This document shows, in pieces, positions 22,497 to 31,261 of a stretch of DNA of 35,737 nt (within the stretch, counting starts at the first letter, position 1; each line of letters opens with the position of its first letter). Under the pieces are notes generated by a model. The model searched no databases. It saw nothing but the letters and a program-made list of their open reading frames with translations, and was not told where the DNA came from. The DNA comes from Fusibacter paucivorans. Lineage in GTDB: Bacteria > Bacillota > Clostridia > Peptostreptococcales > Acidaminobacteraceae. The stretch is taken from NCBI RefSeq assembly GCF_018390735.1, contig NZ_JAHBCL010000038.1, positions 1 to 35,737 on the forward strand, read 5' to 3'. The position numbers and the translations under genes are program-made.

Positions 22497-24845
22497 CTAT
22501 CTCACTGGGCAGGCACCGGTTTCGCACCCATCGACACCCACGTCAAACTCGACTTCTTCTTTTTCATATTTCGTAATCAGCGACGGCCTAAATGGTTTCA
22601 TTGCCGCTGCGCGTTCTTCGTATTCTGCTTCGGAAATTTGTTCATATGGCAACATCTGATAGAAGGAATCATCAAGCGGCAGGAATGAAAGTGCCACAAT
22701 GTCATCCCAATGCTCATCCACCCATTCTTCGACGGCTTCCCACTCATCAGGTCTTACATGAACTGTGATTGAGCAGTTATGGTCAACATAATTTTCCATA
22801 AACAATTTATAGTTTTCAAGTTGTTCAATCGCCGTTACATCATACTTCGTCTTGCCCTCCGGTGCTTTTACAGGGAATTCAACAACCTTTGTCGTACAGG
22901 TTTCCATTTCTTGCCCAACTTCCGGGAAAACCGGATAGCCCAGTTCTTCACATACCTGTACCAAAGGATCGTGCGCATTAATGCGAACACGGCGGATATA
23001 GTAAGGTGCATGCGAATAGTGAACACCGCTTGAAACGATTGGCAGCTGAGACAATGTCCCCTCCGGTTTAACCGTTGTAACGAGAATTGGTGTTCTGCCG
23101 CCCAATTCAGCCGCATACATTTCTGCTTCTTTTCTCGCCACATCTCGCATCGTTCTAAGCAGCGCCGCCTGTTCATCGTATGTCATTGCCGTTGCATTAA
23201 CCATGTCCTGCCATCCTGTTACAGAACAGCCTAAGAGTTTATCACGCTGTTGTACATTATTCCAAAGCGGCAGTTCCAGTTCCACACAAGTCATTCGATA
23301 ACTGCAACGCGCCGATAGTCGCTGTGCTTTTAACAAAGCCGCTGTATCCAGCTTTCCGTCTTCAACAAAGGCAAAGACATTTAACGTTGTCAAATTGCAA
23401 AGCCCTTTATTGTCGAGCAGTATCTCACCACAGGGGTTAACGCCATTAAAATTCGGTCTGCGTTTTGAGCCTGCCACTTCATTAACCCATCCTGGTTCAC
23501 CAGAATAACGCATTCTTTCAAGCTGCCATTTAATCTTTTCACGACTTGGCTTTTCAGTATAGTAAATTGAATTATTACTCATTTGACGGTGAAGCACTTC
23601 TTCATTAACAATCCATTTGCCGTCTTCCATATAGTAGAGGTTGGATTTTGCTTCAATGCATTCAGTATCATCTGAATCGACGAGCACAATTTCGGCAGTC
23701 CTTCTAACACCGCCAACAACAACATTTTCGCCAATAACATTTGCTATATCGAGGCAATCAATGGCTCTTAATTTTACGAGTTTTGTTTCCAGCAGCATGC
23801 CAAGTTTCTTAACGACGCGATCAATTTTATGGAACATATTTTTGAGGCTCGTATGACCACTTGCGGTCCCGCCAAATGTTTTTAATTTCTCGCCTTTTGG
23901 TCTTACATGATCATAATCAATAATAATGGTTTTAATATTACGGTATTCGTTCGTATGAATGAGCTTTAAGAAGAAGTCCAGTGACTGTACCCAACCTTCT
24001 TTCGAATCACCAATGGTAATTTTAACCGTGTTGTTATAGAAAAACTCAAGACTCGTGTTATCTTCGCGCTCTGCTCTCGGCAACGGTGCATAGTCTTTGT
24101 GCACCACTTCAAAATCCGTTCTGACTTTTGGCAGGCCTGCAACATCTTCTTTTAAGATACGGACGCCAACACCGGATCCGATCATCAAGAGGTAAAAGAT
24201 ATCTTTAAAAGCATCAAAACTATTGATAATCTGGAAACTGCAATTGTAGTTCGCCATCGGATAATGCTTTGCCACCGGTGTGCCGCCAACCCAAAAAGTT
24301 CTGCCGGATAAAAATTGTCTGAGATGAAAAATGCTGTCAAACAATTCTTCGGCTTCAGCTCGTGTTGTTTTCACAATCGTACAGTTATATTCCACCGCAC
24401 GCCGAACCGTTTCCCACCAATACTCTCTTCGCTTTTCTTCAGGCAGCCATCTTGAGTAAGTTCGATAATAAACGAAATTGCCAAGCTGTCGCATTGGCGA
24501 ATCTAAATGCTTGTATTTACTGATAAATTCATCCGTCAAAAGCTGATGGTCTTCTTTTTTACGCGTCATGCGCGTTTTATCTTTCTCACTTCGATAGATA
24601 ATATATTTCTTCGCAACATCTTTGCGTGGACTTCCCATTAGCAAATCTTCAACAAGGTCTTGAATTTCATCGACGGAAATCATGTTTTCACTATCTAATG
24701 CTGCTTGTTCAATTTTTGCGCCAATTGTCTGGCTCAACGTACTGTCGACGCCCTTCGTAGTCTCTTTCATTGCTTTTTCAATCGCTCGGACAATTTTACC
24801 GATTTCAAAATCTACGACCGTTCCGTCTCTCTTTGTGACTTTCAT
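22497..24845 (-). CDS. nrdJ: Adenosylcobalamin-dependent ribonucleoside-triphosphate reductase (class II)
   Basis: Makes deoxyribonucleotides from ribonucleoside triphosphates using coenzyme B12, independent of oxygen. 782 residues. An N-terminal ATP-cone (KVTKRDGTVVDFEIGKIVRA, ~1–90) is the allosteric site. Active-site Cys are visible in YNCSFQII and in NPCGEILLDNKGLCNLTTLN, whose Cys–Cys spacing of 11 equals that of thiyl Cys408 and Cys419 in the Lactobacillus leichmannii enzyme. The C-terminal CETGAC pair has the spacing of its shuttle Cys731/736. Thus it is the monomeric RTPR type, with an added ATP-cone that, as I recall, L. leichmannii lacks. The promoter has NrdR-like boxes; no cobalamin riboswitch is visible. 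Confidence 0.95.
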   Translation of the reverse strand: MKVTKRDGTVVDFEIGKIVRAIEKAMKETTKGVDSTLSQTIGAKIEQAALDSENMISVDEIQDLVEDLLMGSPRKDVAKKYIIYRSEKDKTRMTRKKEDHQLLTDEFISKYKHLDSPMRQLGNFVYYRTYSRWLPEEKRREYWWETVRRAVEYNCTIVKTTRAEAEELFDSIFHLRQFLSGRTFWVGGTPVAKHYPMANYNCSFQIINSFDAFKDIFYLLMIGSGVGVRILKEDVAGLPKVRTDFEVVHKDYAPLPRAEREDNTSLEFFYNNTVKITIGDSKEGWVQSLDFFLKLIHTNEYRNIKTIIIDYDHVRPKGEKLKTFGGTASGHTSLKNMFHKIDRVVKKLGMLLETKLVKLRAIDCLDIANVIGENVVVGGVRRTAEIVLVDSDDTECIEAKSNLYYMEDGKWIVNEEVLHRQMSNNSIYYTEKPSREKIKWQLERMRYSGEPGWVNEVAGSKRRPNFNGVNPCGEILLDNKGLCNLTTLNVFAFVEDGKLDTAALLKAQRLSARCSYRMTCVELELPLWNNVQQRDKLLGCSVTGWQDMVNATAMTYDEQAALLRTMRDVARKEAEMYAAELGGRTPILVTTVKPEGTLSQLPIVSSGVHYSHAPYYIRRVRINAHDPLVQVCEELGYPVFPEVGQEMETCTTKVVEFPVKAPEGKTKYDVTAIEQLENYKLFMENYVDHNCSITVHVRPDEWEAVEEWVDEHWDDIVALSFLPLDDSFYQMLPYEQISEAEYEERAAAMKPFRPSLITKYEKEEVEFDVGVDGCETGACPVR

Positions 24846-24864
24846 GTTCTACACCCCGTTTTAG

Positions 24865-24912
24865 ACACAATATTTAGTAACGAAATATTTTTCACTACGC
24901 TATATATTGTAT
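24865..24912 (-). promoter_or_regulatory. Pair of NrdR-box-like palindromes before nrdJ
   Basis: ACACAATATTTAGTAA (24865–24880) and ACGCTATATATTGTAT (24897–24912), written on plus, match the NrdR consensus ACAC-W-ATATAT-W-GTGT at 13 and 14 of 16 positions by my count. They are 32 bp apart, about three helical turns, as in known NrdR operators. NrdR is the zinc/ATP-cone repressor of ribonucleotide reductase genes; its gene is not in this window. The box distal to nrdJ overlaps the -10. Confidence 0.8.
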
Positions 24913-24934
24913 CAGAAGGCGAATTTGCTGTCCA
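24906..24934 (-). promoter_or_regulatory. nrdJ promoter
   Basis: TGGACA (24929–24934), 17 bp, TACAAT (24906–24911) on the minus strand, 60 bases before the ATG. The -10 lies inside one NrdR-like box, fitting repression. Confidence 0.75.
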
Positions 24935-25252
24935 TATCCAAATCTTAAAAAAACAAGAATAATCCAAAAGCACTATATCAAAAAAGTATGCGTTCGACAC
25001 TATTAGTCCATAGCGGTACCTGTCATTCTAACATGACAACTGCCAAAACAACTGCAAAATAAGAAAACTGTTTGCGCACAGTGATGTCTCTTCTGTACGC
25101 AAACAGTTTCAATCAAATGATAGCATTCTCCGTCTTATGATCTTTCACATTTCGATCATTCATTCATCTATGATCGAGCGGCAACTAACCCTTTTACATT
25201 TGGATGTATGACTAATTACAAGCGTCTTTCATCAGTCATACAAATCATTTTA
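24935..25252. other. Intergenic region between pgi and nrdJ with three inverted repeats
   Basis: No gene is supported here. Inverted repeats: TGTCAT/ATGACA (25021–25038, 6-base loop); a perfect 12-bp stem at 25065–25109; and TGTATGACT/AGTCATACA (25205–25242, 20-base loop), ten bases after the pgi stop. The rest is AT-rich without a recognisable promoter beyond that of nrdJ. Confidence 0.6.
25065..25109 (-). terminator. Terminator-like long hairpin downstream of pgi
   Basis: AAACTGTTTGCG and CGCAAACAGTTT, 12 bp perfect, around a 21-base loop that can form an inner ACAG/CTGT pair. On the minus strand TTCTTATTTT follows. It is about 145 bases beyond the pgi stop and resembles the hairpin after nrdJ (shared CTGTTTG…CAAACAG). 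Confidence 0.65.
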
Positions 25253-26557
25253 TCACACTGGCTTTCCAAGCAACCTGAACATGTTCTTCTTATACGCTTC
25301 GACACCAGGCTGATCAAATGGATTAACGCCCATGAGATAACCACTGACGCCGCACGCTTTCATAAAGAAGTACATGAGATGTCCCAAGTGATATGCATCC
25401 AATTTAGACAAGCTGATGTGCAGGTTTGGCACATTGCCGTCAACATGCGCTTCTGCAGTCCCTTGAAAAGCGCTGTCATTCACTGCACTCATTTTTTTGC
25501 CTGCCAAGTAATTCAAACCATCGAGATTATCTGCATCTGCCTCTAATACGATATCTTTCTCAACGGCATCCAGTGTTACGACTGTTTCAAACATAATGCG
25601 AGGACCGTCTTGAATCATCTGACCCATTGAGTGCAAATCTGTCGAATTATTCATCTTTGTCGGGAAAATACCCATATTGTCCTTGCCTTCACTCTCACCG
25701 AAGAGCTGCATCCACCATTCAGCCAAAAAAGCCATTGACGGTTCGTAGTTGACGAGCACTTCAATGGCCTTCCCTTTACGGTAGAGCACATTTCGCAAAA
25801 CTGCGTATTGGTACGCAGGATTTTCTGCCACTAATGGATTGGCAAATGCATCAACACCATCATTGACACCTTTTAAGAACGCTTTTAAATCAATACCCCC
25901 AACGGCAATCGGCAAAAGCCCTACAGGTGTTATCACAGAGTAACGGCCACCGACATCGTCAGGGATGACAAATGTTTTATAGCCCTCTTTATCGGCAAGC
26001 GTTCTCAGCGCACCGCGCGCGCGGTCAGTGGTCGCAATGATACGTTTTTGTGCACCTTCCTTACCGTGTTTCGCTTCTAAAGCGGCCTTTAATAATCTAA
26101 AAGCAATCGCCGGCTCAGTAGTCGTTCCCGATTTTGATATAACGTTCACATAGACATTTTCACCTTCAATGTGTTCTAAGAGATAAGCCATGTATGTACT
26201 GCTGATCTGATTGCCGGCAAAATAGATTTTTGGCGCTTTTCGCTCTGATTTTGGCAATTCATTATGGAATGGATGCATTAGTGCATCCAAAACTGTTTTA
26301 GCACCAAGATAAGAACCGCCAATCCCAATAATGATAAAAGCATCTGCCGTTTCGCGAATCATGTCTGCCGTTTGCTGGATATCATTTATTTCAGCTTCTG
26401 TTAACTTCTTTGTATAGTCCACCCAGCCAACGTAATCGTTGCCGGCACCTGTTTTCTCATGCAACATCTGATGTGCTAATTGTACGTGTCCTTTAAGGTG
26501 TTCAAATTCGCTTGCATTCAATAATGCCTGACTGTAATCAAATTTAATATGGTTCAT
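25253..26557 (-). CDS. pgi: Glucose-6-phosphate isomerase
   Basis: Interconverts glucose-6-phosphate and fructose-6-phosphate in glycolysis and gluconeogenesis. 434 residues, the short bacterial form. SIS folds are seen in IIIGIGGSYLGAKTVLDAL and NVISKSGTTTEPAIAFRLL, with GRYSVITPVGLLPIAVGG and the late KLDAYHLGHLMYFFMK containing family residues. GAGGAGG stands before the ATG at 26557; a start at 26596 would precede this site. It is the last gene after lacI–glgP–glk on the same strand, so it likely passes the glucose-6-phosphate made by the glucokinase into glycolysis. Confidence 0.97.
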   Translation of the reverse strand: MNHIKFDYSQALLNASEFEHLKGHVQLAHQMLHEKTGAGNDYVGWVDYTKKLTEAEINDIQQTADMIRETADAFIIIGIGGSYLGAKTVLDALMHPFHNELPKSERKAPKIYFAGNQISSTYMAYLLEHIEGENVYVNVISKSGTTTEPAIAFRLLKAALEAKHGKEGAQKRIIATTDRARGALRTLADKEGYKTFVIPDDVGGRYSVITPVGLLPIAVGGIDLKAFLKGVNDGVDAFANPLVAENPAYQYAVLRNVLYRKGKAIEVLVNYEPSMAFLAEWWMQLFGESEGKDNMGIFPTKMNNSTDLHSMGQMIQDGPRIMFETVVTLDAVEKDIVLEADADNLDGLNYLAGKKMSAVNDSAFQGTAEAHVDGNVPNLHISLSKLDAYHLGHLMYFFMKACGVSGYLMGVNPFDQPGVEAYKKNMFRLLGKPV

Positions 26558-26577
26558 CGCTGCCTCCTCATAACGCG

Positions 26578-26609
26578 CAATAGAATCATTTTGCATGACG
26601 ATTCCATTG
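26578..26609 (-). promoter_or_regulatory. Stem-loop in the glk–pgi gap
   Basis: CAATGGAATC and GATTCTATTG (minus strand) form a 10-bp stem with one G-U pair and a 12-base loop, 20 bases before the pgi start. No T-run follows, so it may protect or process the pgi message rather than stop transcription. Confidence 0.45.
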
Positions 26610-26668
26610 CCTATGGTGTTTCGATACTTTTTTACGCCGCAGACAGTGCCCGAGCGTCTTGTGATTGC

Positions 26669-27622
26669 TTACGCCATATGCAGCTTGGCATACATTGCGG
26701 CACCTGCAATGCCCGCATCATTCCGGAGCTTTGCAATCGCCACTTTTGCAATTGGCAGTGCCTTATAGTATTTCAATTCATGCAGTGCTGCAACTACTTT
26801 ATTAAGCAGAAAATCTCCCGCCATAGATAGACCTCCGCCTAATAAGATGATTTCAGGATCCAGTGTCGCTACGAGATTGATCATGCCAATGGCAAGGTAT
26901 TTAACAAGTCTATCAATGGTTTCAACAGCAAGCAGATCTCCGTTCATCGCTGCTTTAAATATCATTTCACCATTAATATTTGCGGTATTGCCATCAGCCA
27001 TCGCCACAACATCACTTTGTGCACCTTCATCATTAATTCGATGGCGCATATACTTGATAATGGCCGTCGATGATGAGAAGGTCTCCAGACAGCCGTTATG
27101 GCCACAATTACAAGTATAGAAATTTTCGCCAACGATTGTATGACCGAATTCCGAACCAATACCGTGATGACCGGATACCATTTTGCCGTCAATCATAATG
27201 CCGCTGCCAATACCTGTTCCGAGTGTTAATAATACAGCATTTTTATATCGGCCTTCCTGTGCGATTTCAAATTCTGCAACACCTGCAACGGTTGCATCAT
27301 TATCAATAAATATCGGTAAGTCAATCTGTTCCTGTAAACGTCGTCTAAGTGGTACATTATACCAATTTAAGTTTATACAGACGGGCACATCTCCCGTTAT
27401 GGGATCAGAGACACCCGGAATGCCAATGCCAACGGCAATTGGTTTCTGGTTTGATGTGTTTGCATCAATTAACATCTGAATAACATGTGCAATATCTTCT
27501 ATAACCGCTTCACTGCCGCGTTCTGTCAACGTTGGCACTGATTTCTTCATGACAATAACACCTTCATCATTCACCAGCCCGCCGGCAATATTCGTTCCAC
27601 CAAGGTCTATGCCAATATACAT
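26669..27622 (-). CDS. glcK: ROK-family glucokinase
   Basis: Phosphorylates glucose with ATP. 317 residues. The ASKHA phosphate motif GIDLGGTNIAGGLV is at the N-terminus. Further motifs are FIDNDATVAGVAEF (catalytic Asp), LTLGTGIGSGIMIDG, GSEFGHTIV and the ROK zinc motif CNCGHNGCLE, all as in Bacillus GlcK. GGAGG precedes the ATG. It lies between glgP and pgi; since glycogen phosphorylase gives glucose-1-phosphate plus some free glucose, a glucokinase here makes metabolic sense. Glucose specificity is inferred from context and motif. Confidence 0.93.
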   Translation of the reverse strand: MYIGIDLGGTNIAGGLVNDEGVIVMKKSVPTLTERGSEAVIEDIAHVIQMLIDANTSNQKPIAVGIGIPGVSDPITGDVPVCINLNWYNVPLRRRLQEQIDLPIFIDNDATVAGVAEFEIAQEGRYKNAVLLTLGTGIGSGIMIDGKMVSGHHGIGSEFGHTIVGENFYTCNCGHNGCLETFSSSTAIIKYMRHRINDEGAQSDVVAMADGNTANINGEMIFKAAMNGDLLAVETIDRLVKYLAIGMINLVATLDPEIILLGGGLSMAGDFLLNKVVAALHELKYYKALPIAKVAIAKLRNDAGIAGAAMYAKLHMA

Positions 27623-27678
27623 GGTCGCCTCCGTTATTTTTCATTTCATTGTGTACTTATTTTTTATTGCGTGTTGTT

Positions 27679-27707
27679 AAAATCGGCGCCTCAAGAGGCG
27701 CCTCGTT
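27679..27707 (-). terminator. GC-rich hairpin after glgP
   Basis: GGCGCCT, loop CTTG, AGGCGCC (27685–27702), followed on the minus strand by GATTTTAAC. The stem is strong and the T-run short, so it may only reduce transcription into glcK and pgi. Confidence 0.6.
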
Positions 27708-27710
27708 TTA

Positions 27711-30065
27711 TTATACCTCAATCGATTTGATCTGCCAAATATCTTCAGCATATTGCAAAATCGTTCTATCGGAACTGAATTTACCCGCATTTGCGAGATT
27801 TAACCAACATTTTCTAGCCCAGCCAATAGGGTCTTCATACGATTCTGAAACCTTCGCTTGAGCGGCTACATAATCCTCAAAATCATAAAGCAGAAAGTAA
27901 TTATCTGCACGATGCCACGATGCTCCCTGCATCAGCGAACTGTATAGTTCATGGAACATACCCGTACCGCCATCTGAAAAGGTGCCGTCAATCAGTGTGT
28001 CGACAATTCGTTTGAGTTTTGGATTCGTTAAATAGTATTCTACAGGGTCATAGCTTCCGTTCAGCGCTTCAAGTTCCTCCACCTTTGCACCAAAGATAAA
28101 GTTGTTTTCAATCCCAGCTTCTTCAACAATTTCAATGTTCGCACCATCAAGTGTGCCTATTGTCGGCGTCCCATTGAGCATAAACTTCATATTCCCGGTA
28201 CCAGATGCCTCTTTGCCCGCAGTAGAAATTTGTTCCGACAAATCCGCTGCCGGAAAGAGCAGTTCTCCATAGGAAACGTTATAATTCTCGACAAAATGTA
28301 CTTTTATTCGCCCAGCGACAACAGGATCATCATTAATTCTTTTCGCAATTTCATTAATATACTTGATAATCCCTTTAGCGCGATAATAACCCGGCGCCGC
28401 TTTGGCACCAAAAATATAAACCCGTGGGACAATCTCTTTTTCCGGATTTTCCAACAGTTCATAATATTGATGCAAAATTTGAAAAGCATTGAGCAACTGA
28501 CGCTTGTATTCGTGCAGTCTCTTGATTTGAATATCGAAGAGTGCTTTAGGATCCAATGCAACCCCTTCGTTCTCTCGTATATAATCTGCAAGAACTTGCT
28601 TGCGCTGCTGCTTTATCGCCATAAAACGCGAAAGAATAACCTCATCATCTGCAAATTTTTCAAGCCCCTTCAGTTCGCTCAAATGCGTGATCCATGATTC
28701 GTTTCCCAAACATTCTGTAATCAACGCTGACAACTCAGGGTTTGCAAACTTGAGCCATCGCCTTTGGGTAATGCCATTGGTCTTGTTGTTAAACCGTTCT
28801 GGGAAGAGTTCATACCAGTCTTTCAATGCAATCTGCTTTAAAATATCTGTGTGAAGTGCCGCAACGCCATTGACAGAATGTGAACCGTAGATCGCCAAAT
28901 ACGCCATGTGAACCATGTGATCCTGAATAATACGCATCTGCTGAATATGTGCCGCCGGCATATCAGATTCTTTGAATTCATTCATAAACTGCCGATCAAT
29001 TTTTTGAATGATTTCATAAACGCGCGGCAGCAATGATTTATAAAAACTGATATGCCATTTTTCAAGTGCTTCCTGTAAAATCGTATGATTGGTATAAGCA
29101 AATGTTTTTTGCGCAATTTTAAAAGCGCGGTTAAAACGGATATGGTAATCGTCCATTAAAATACGTATCAACTCTGGCACGGCAACAACAGGATGCGTAT
29201 CATTTAACTGTACTGCATATCGTTCCGGAAAGCATTCCCACGAATCACCTGTTGCCACAAATTTTCGCACGAGATCCTGTAGAGATGCTGATACAAAAAA
29301 GTATTGTTGTTTTAACCTTAATTTTTTACCTTCATCTTTTGAATCATTGGGATACAATACCTTGCAAATGGCTTCTGCGCGATTTTTTTCGGCAACCGCC
29401 AAATCATATGCCTGCTCATTAAAAGCGTCAAAATCGAATGGTAAAATCGCCTCACTCTGCCATAACCTCAGCGTGTTGATTTGGTGATTGCGATAACCAA
29501 TAATCGGCGTGTCATAAGGAATTGCACGGATATCACCATCTGCAAAATGTATTGTTAAAGCTTCATCGTCCCTTCTAATTGACCACGGCTCCGGATATTT
29601 TAGCCAATCGTCCGGTATCTCAACTTGAAAGCCATCATTAAATGTCTGTTTGAACAAGCCGTACTGATAGCGAATACCATAACCGTGCAGCGGCAAAGCC
29701 ATCGTCGCTGCTGATTCTAAAAAGCAAGCGGCTAAGCGCCCTAATCCGCCATTTCCAAGGCCTGCATCCGCCTCCTGATTCTCCAAATCTTTTAAATCAA
29801 TATGATAATCTGCCAATAACGCAGTGATTTCAGGTGTATCGCCTAAGTTCAGCAAGTTATTGCCGAGTGCTCTTCCCATCAAAAATTCCGCAGAAAAATA
29901 ATAGGCTTGTTTGCCTTTCGCAGATTTTGCAAGGCTTGTTTGCCAAGAATCTGCTATCTCTGTCATAATCGCTTTTGATATAGCATAATAGAGCTGCTGC
30001 CTATTTGCTGTCTCAAAATCCTTCGCAAATTCCGATTTCAAGATCATTAAAATCATTGCTTTCAT
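27711..30065 (-). CDS. glgP: Glycogen/maltodextrin phosphorylase
   Basis: Releases glucose-1-phosphate from alpha-1,4-glucans with inorganic phosphate. 784 residues, near the family length of ~800. Seen in order: NGGLGRLAACFLESAATM, HGYGIRYQYGLFKQ, QLNDTHPVVAVPELIRIL, KRLHEYKRQLLNAFQI and the pyridoxal-phosphate Lys region AGKEASGTGNMKFMLNGT with the following GTLDGANIEI. The ATG at 30065 is chosen by GGAGGT four bases upstream. It follows lacI by 35 bases and so belongs to its transcript. Choice between glycogen and maltodextrin as substrate cannot be made from sequence alone; no glycogen synthesis genes are in the window. Confidence 0.95.
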   Translation of the reverse strand: MKAMILMILKSEFAKDFETANRQQLYYAISKAIMTEIADSWQTSLAKSAKGKQAYYFSAEFLMGRALGNNLLNLGDTPEITALLADYHIDLKDLENQEADAGLGNGGLGRLAACFLESAATMALPLHGYGIRYQYGLFKQTFNDGFQVEIPDDWLKYPEPWSIRRDDEALTIHFADGDIRAIPYDTPIIGYRNHQINTLRLWQSEAILPFDFDAFNEQAYDLAVAEKNRAEAICKVLYPNDSKDEGKKLRLKQQYFFVSASLQDLVRKFVATGDSWECFPERYAVQLNDTHPVVAVPELIRILMDDYHIRFNRAFKIAQKTFAYTNHTILQEALEKWHISFYKSLLPRVYEIIQKIDRQFMNEFKESDMPAAHIQQMRIIQDHMVHMAYLAIYGSHSVNGVAALHTDILKQIALKDWYELFPERFNNKTNGITQRRWLKFANPELSALITECLGNESWITHLSELKGLEKFADDEVILSRFMAIKQQRKQVLADYIRENEGVALDPKALFDIQIKRLHEYKRQLLNAFQILHQYYELLENPEKEIVPRVYIFGAKAAPGYYRAKGIIKYINEIAKRINDDPVVAGRIKVHFVENYNVSYGELLFPAADLSEQISTAGKEASGTGNMKFMLNGTPTIGTLDGANIEIVEEAGIENNFIFGAKVEELEALNGSYDPVEYYLTNPKLKRIVDTLIDGTFSDGGTGMFHELYSSLMQGASWHRADNYFLLYDFEDYVAAQAKVSESYEDPIGWARKCWLNLANAGKFSSDRTILQYAEDIWQIKSIEV

Positions 30066-30100
30066 TTCAACCTCCAATAAATTACCTTAAACCGGTTCAG

Positions 30101-31111
30101 CTAAGTCGTCTTTCTAATTTTTAAAGTTGTCGGCAACATCACGTGCTCATGTTCACTACGGTCTTCTAATAAAGCAATCATAAGCTCTGCCGTTGTCTCT
30201 GACAATGTTTCGAGGGGCTGCTTCACCGTCGTTAGCGGCGGATCATAATAAGCCGCGTAATCAATATCGTCAAATCCCGCAAGCGCTATATCTTTTGGGA
30301 TGCTTTTGCCTACTTCGTGAATAGCGCGTGCTGCACCAATAGCCATAATGTCTGAAATAGCAAAGACCGCTGTAAGATCCGGCGCCTTTACCAATAGTCG
30401 CTTCATCGCTAGGTAGGCGGATTCGAAAGTGTAATCCCCAACCTCAAACCGTTCATCTACTTTGGCTATGCCATGTGTTGACAAGGCACGCATATAGCCT
30501 TGTGTGCGCCTACCGCCAATACTCTGGTCATGTTCACCTGTGGTGATAATGCCAATTTTTTGGTGTCCGGTCATACATAGATAATTGACAATTTCAAAAG
30601 CAGCGACTTCATTGTTAATACCAACACTGGAATAAACCTTTCGATCCAGCGCCTCATTTTGGAGTGCCGATGTTAAAATCATTGGGACGTTCATCCGCTT
30701 TACTTCCTCTGTTTGCACATCTTCAAAATCACCACCAAGGCAAATAAGGCCTTTTAACCGCTTTTCTTTGACAAATTCCTGTGCAACATCCATATCCCGA
30801 ATCGCCATGTCCATGTGGTGATGCAACATGACCGTATACCCAACTTGTGATAAAATGCGTTCAATTTTTTGCATCATTTCTGCAAAGAGAGGATTGTAGA
30901 TCCCTTTGATAATGATACCAACGTCATTACTTTCCGAGCGCTTAAGGTATCGAGCGCTATTGTTGGGTATGTATTTATATTCTTCTATAATTTGTAGAAT
31001 ATGCTGCCGCGTCTCTTCTTTTACATCAGGGTGATGGTTAATCACACGTGATACCGTCGCGACACCAACGCCTGCAATACGGGCAATGTCCTTTATATTC
31101 ACTGCTTTCAT
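30101..31111 (-). CDS. LacI-family transcription regulator of the glgP–glcK–pgi genes
   Basis: 336 residues. The N-terminal HTH is canonical: VNIKDIARIAGVGVATVSRVINHH, then the hinge NNSARYLKRSESNDVGI. The periplasmic-binding-like domain that senses a sugar or sugar phosphate fills the rest (FAISDIMAIGAARAIHEVG, LAGFDDIDYAAYYDPPLTTV). It is the first gene of the run and a near-perfect LacI-type palindrome overlaps its -10, so it probably represses itself and the three downstream enzymes. The effector is unknown; a maltodextrin or glucose-derived signal would fit. Confidence 0.93.
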   Translation of the reverse strand: MKAVNIKDIARIAGVGVATVSRVINHHPDVKEETRQHILQIIEEYKYIPNNSARYLKRSESNDVGIIIKGIYNPLFAEMMQKIERILSQVGYTVMLHHHMDMAIRDMDVAQEFVKEKRLKGLICLGGDFEDVQTEEVKRMNVPMILTSALQNEALDRKVYSSVGINNEVAAFEIVNYLCMTGHQKIGIITTGEHDQSIGGRRTQGYMRALSTHGIAKVDERFEVGDYTFESAYLAMKRLLVKAPDLTAVFAISDIMAIGAARAIHEVGKSIPKDIALAGFDDIDYAAYYDPPLTTVKQPLETLSETTAELMIALLEDRSEHEHVMLPTTLKIRKTT

Positions 31112-31130
31112 GGGAAACTTACCTCATCTT

Positions 31131-31169
31131 AATATTGGAAACGTTTTCGGTAACGTTTCCAATATTATA
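31131..31169 (-). promoter_or_regulatory. Large palindromic operator over the lacI-type gene promoter
   Basis: AATATTGGAAACGTT (31131–31145), TTCGGT, AACGTTTCCAATATT (31152–31166): 15-bp perfect arms. Each arm with the centre makes a cre-like site (TGGAAACGTTTTCG and TGGAAACGTTACCG; 13 of 14 to TGNAANCGNWWNCA). TATAAT (31164–31169, minus) is the -10 and overlaps the operator; the -35 region is poor. Binding would block the polymerase. Confidence 0.8.
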
Positions 31170-31261
31170 TCATAGAACATCAAAAAGTAGAACTAGCACC
31201 TTTTGTCATGTTCGTACACTTTTTACACATCCTATTTATTGCGCAGATTTAACAGCGAGGT

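Noticed and set aside
22497-24845. Frameshift or split in the reductase
   Set aside because: The frame is open over the full length with all catalytic Cys and the C-terminal pair in place.
24846-25064. Cobalamin riboswitch before the B12-dependent reductase
   Set aside because: The space between promoter and ATG is only about 50 bases, and no B12-box-like sequence is present.
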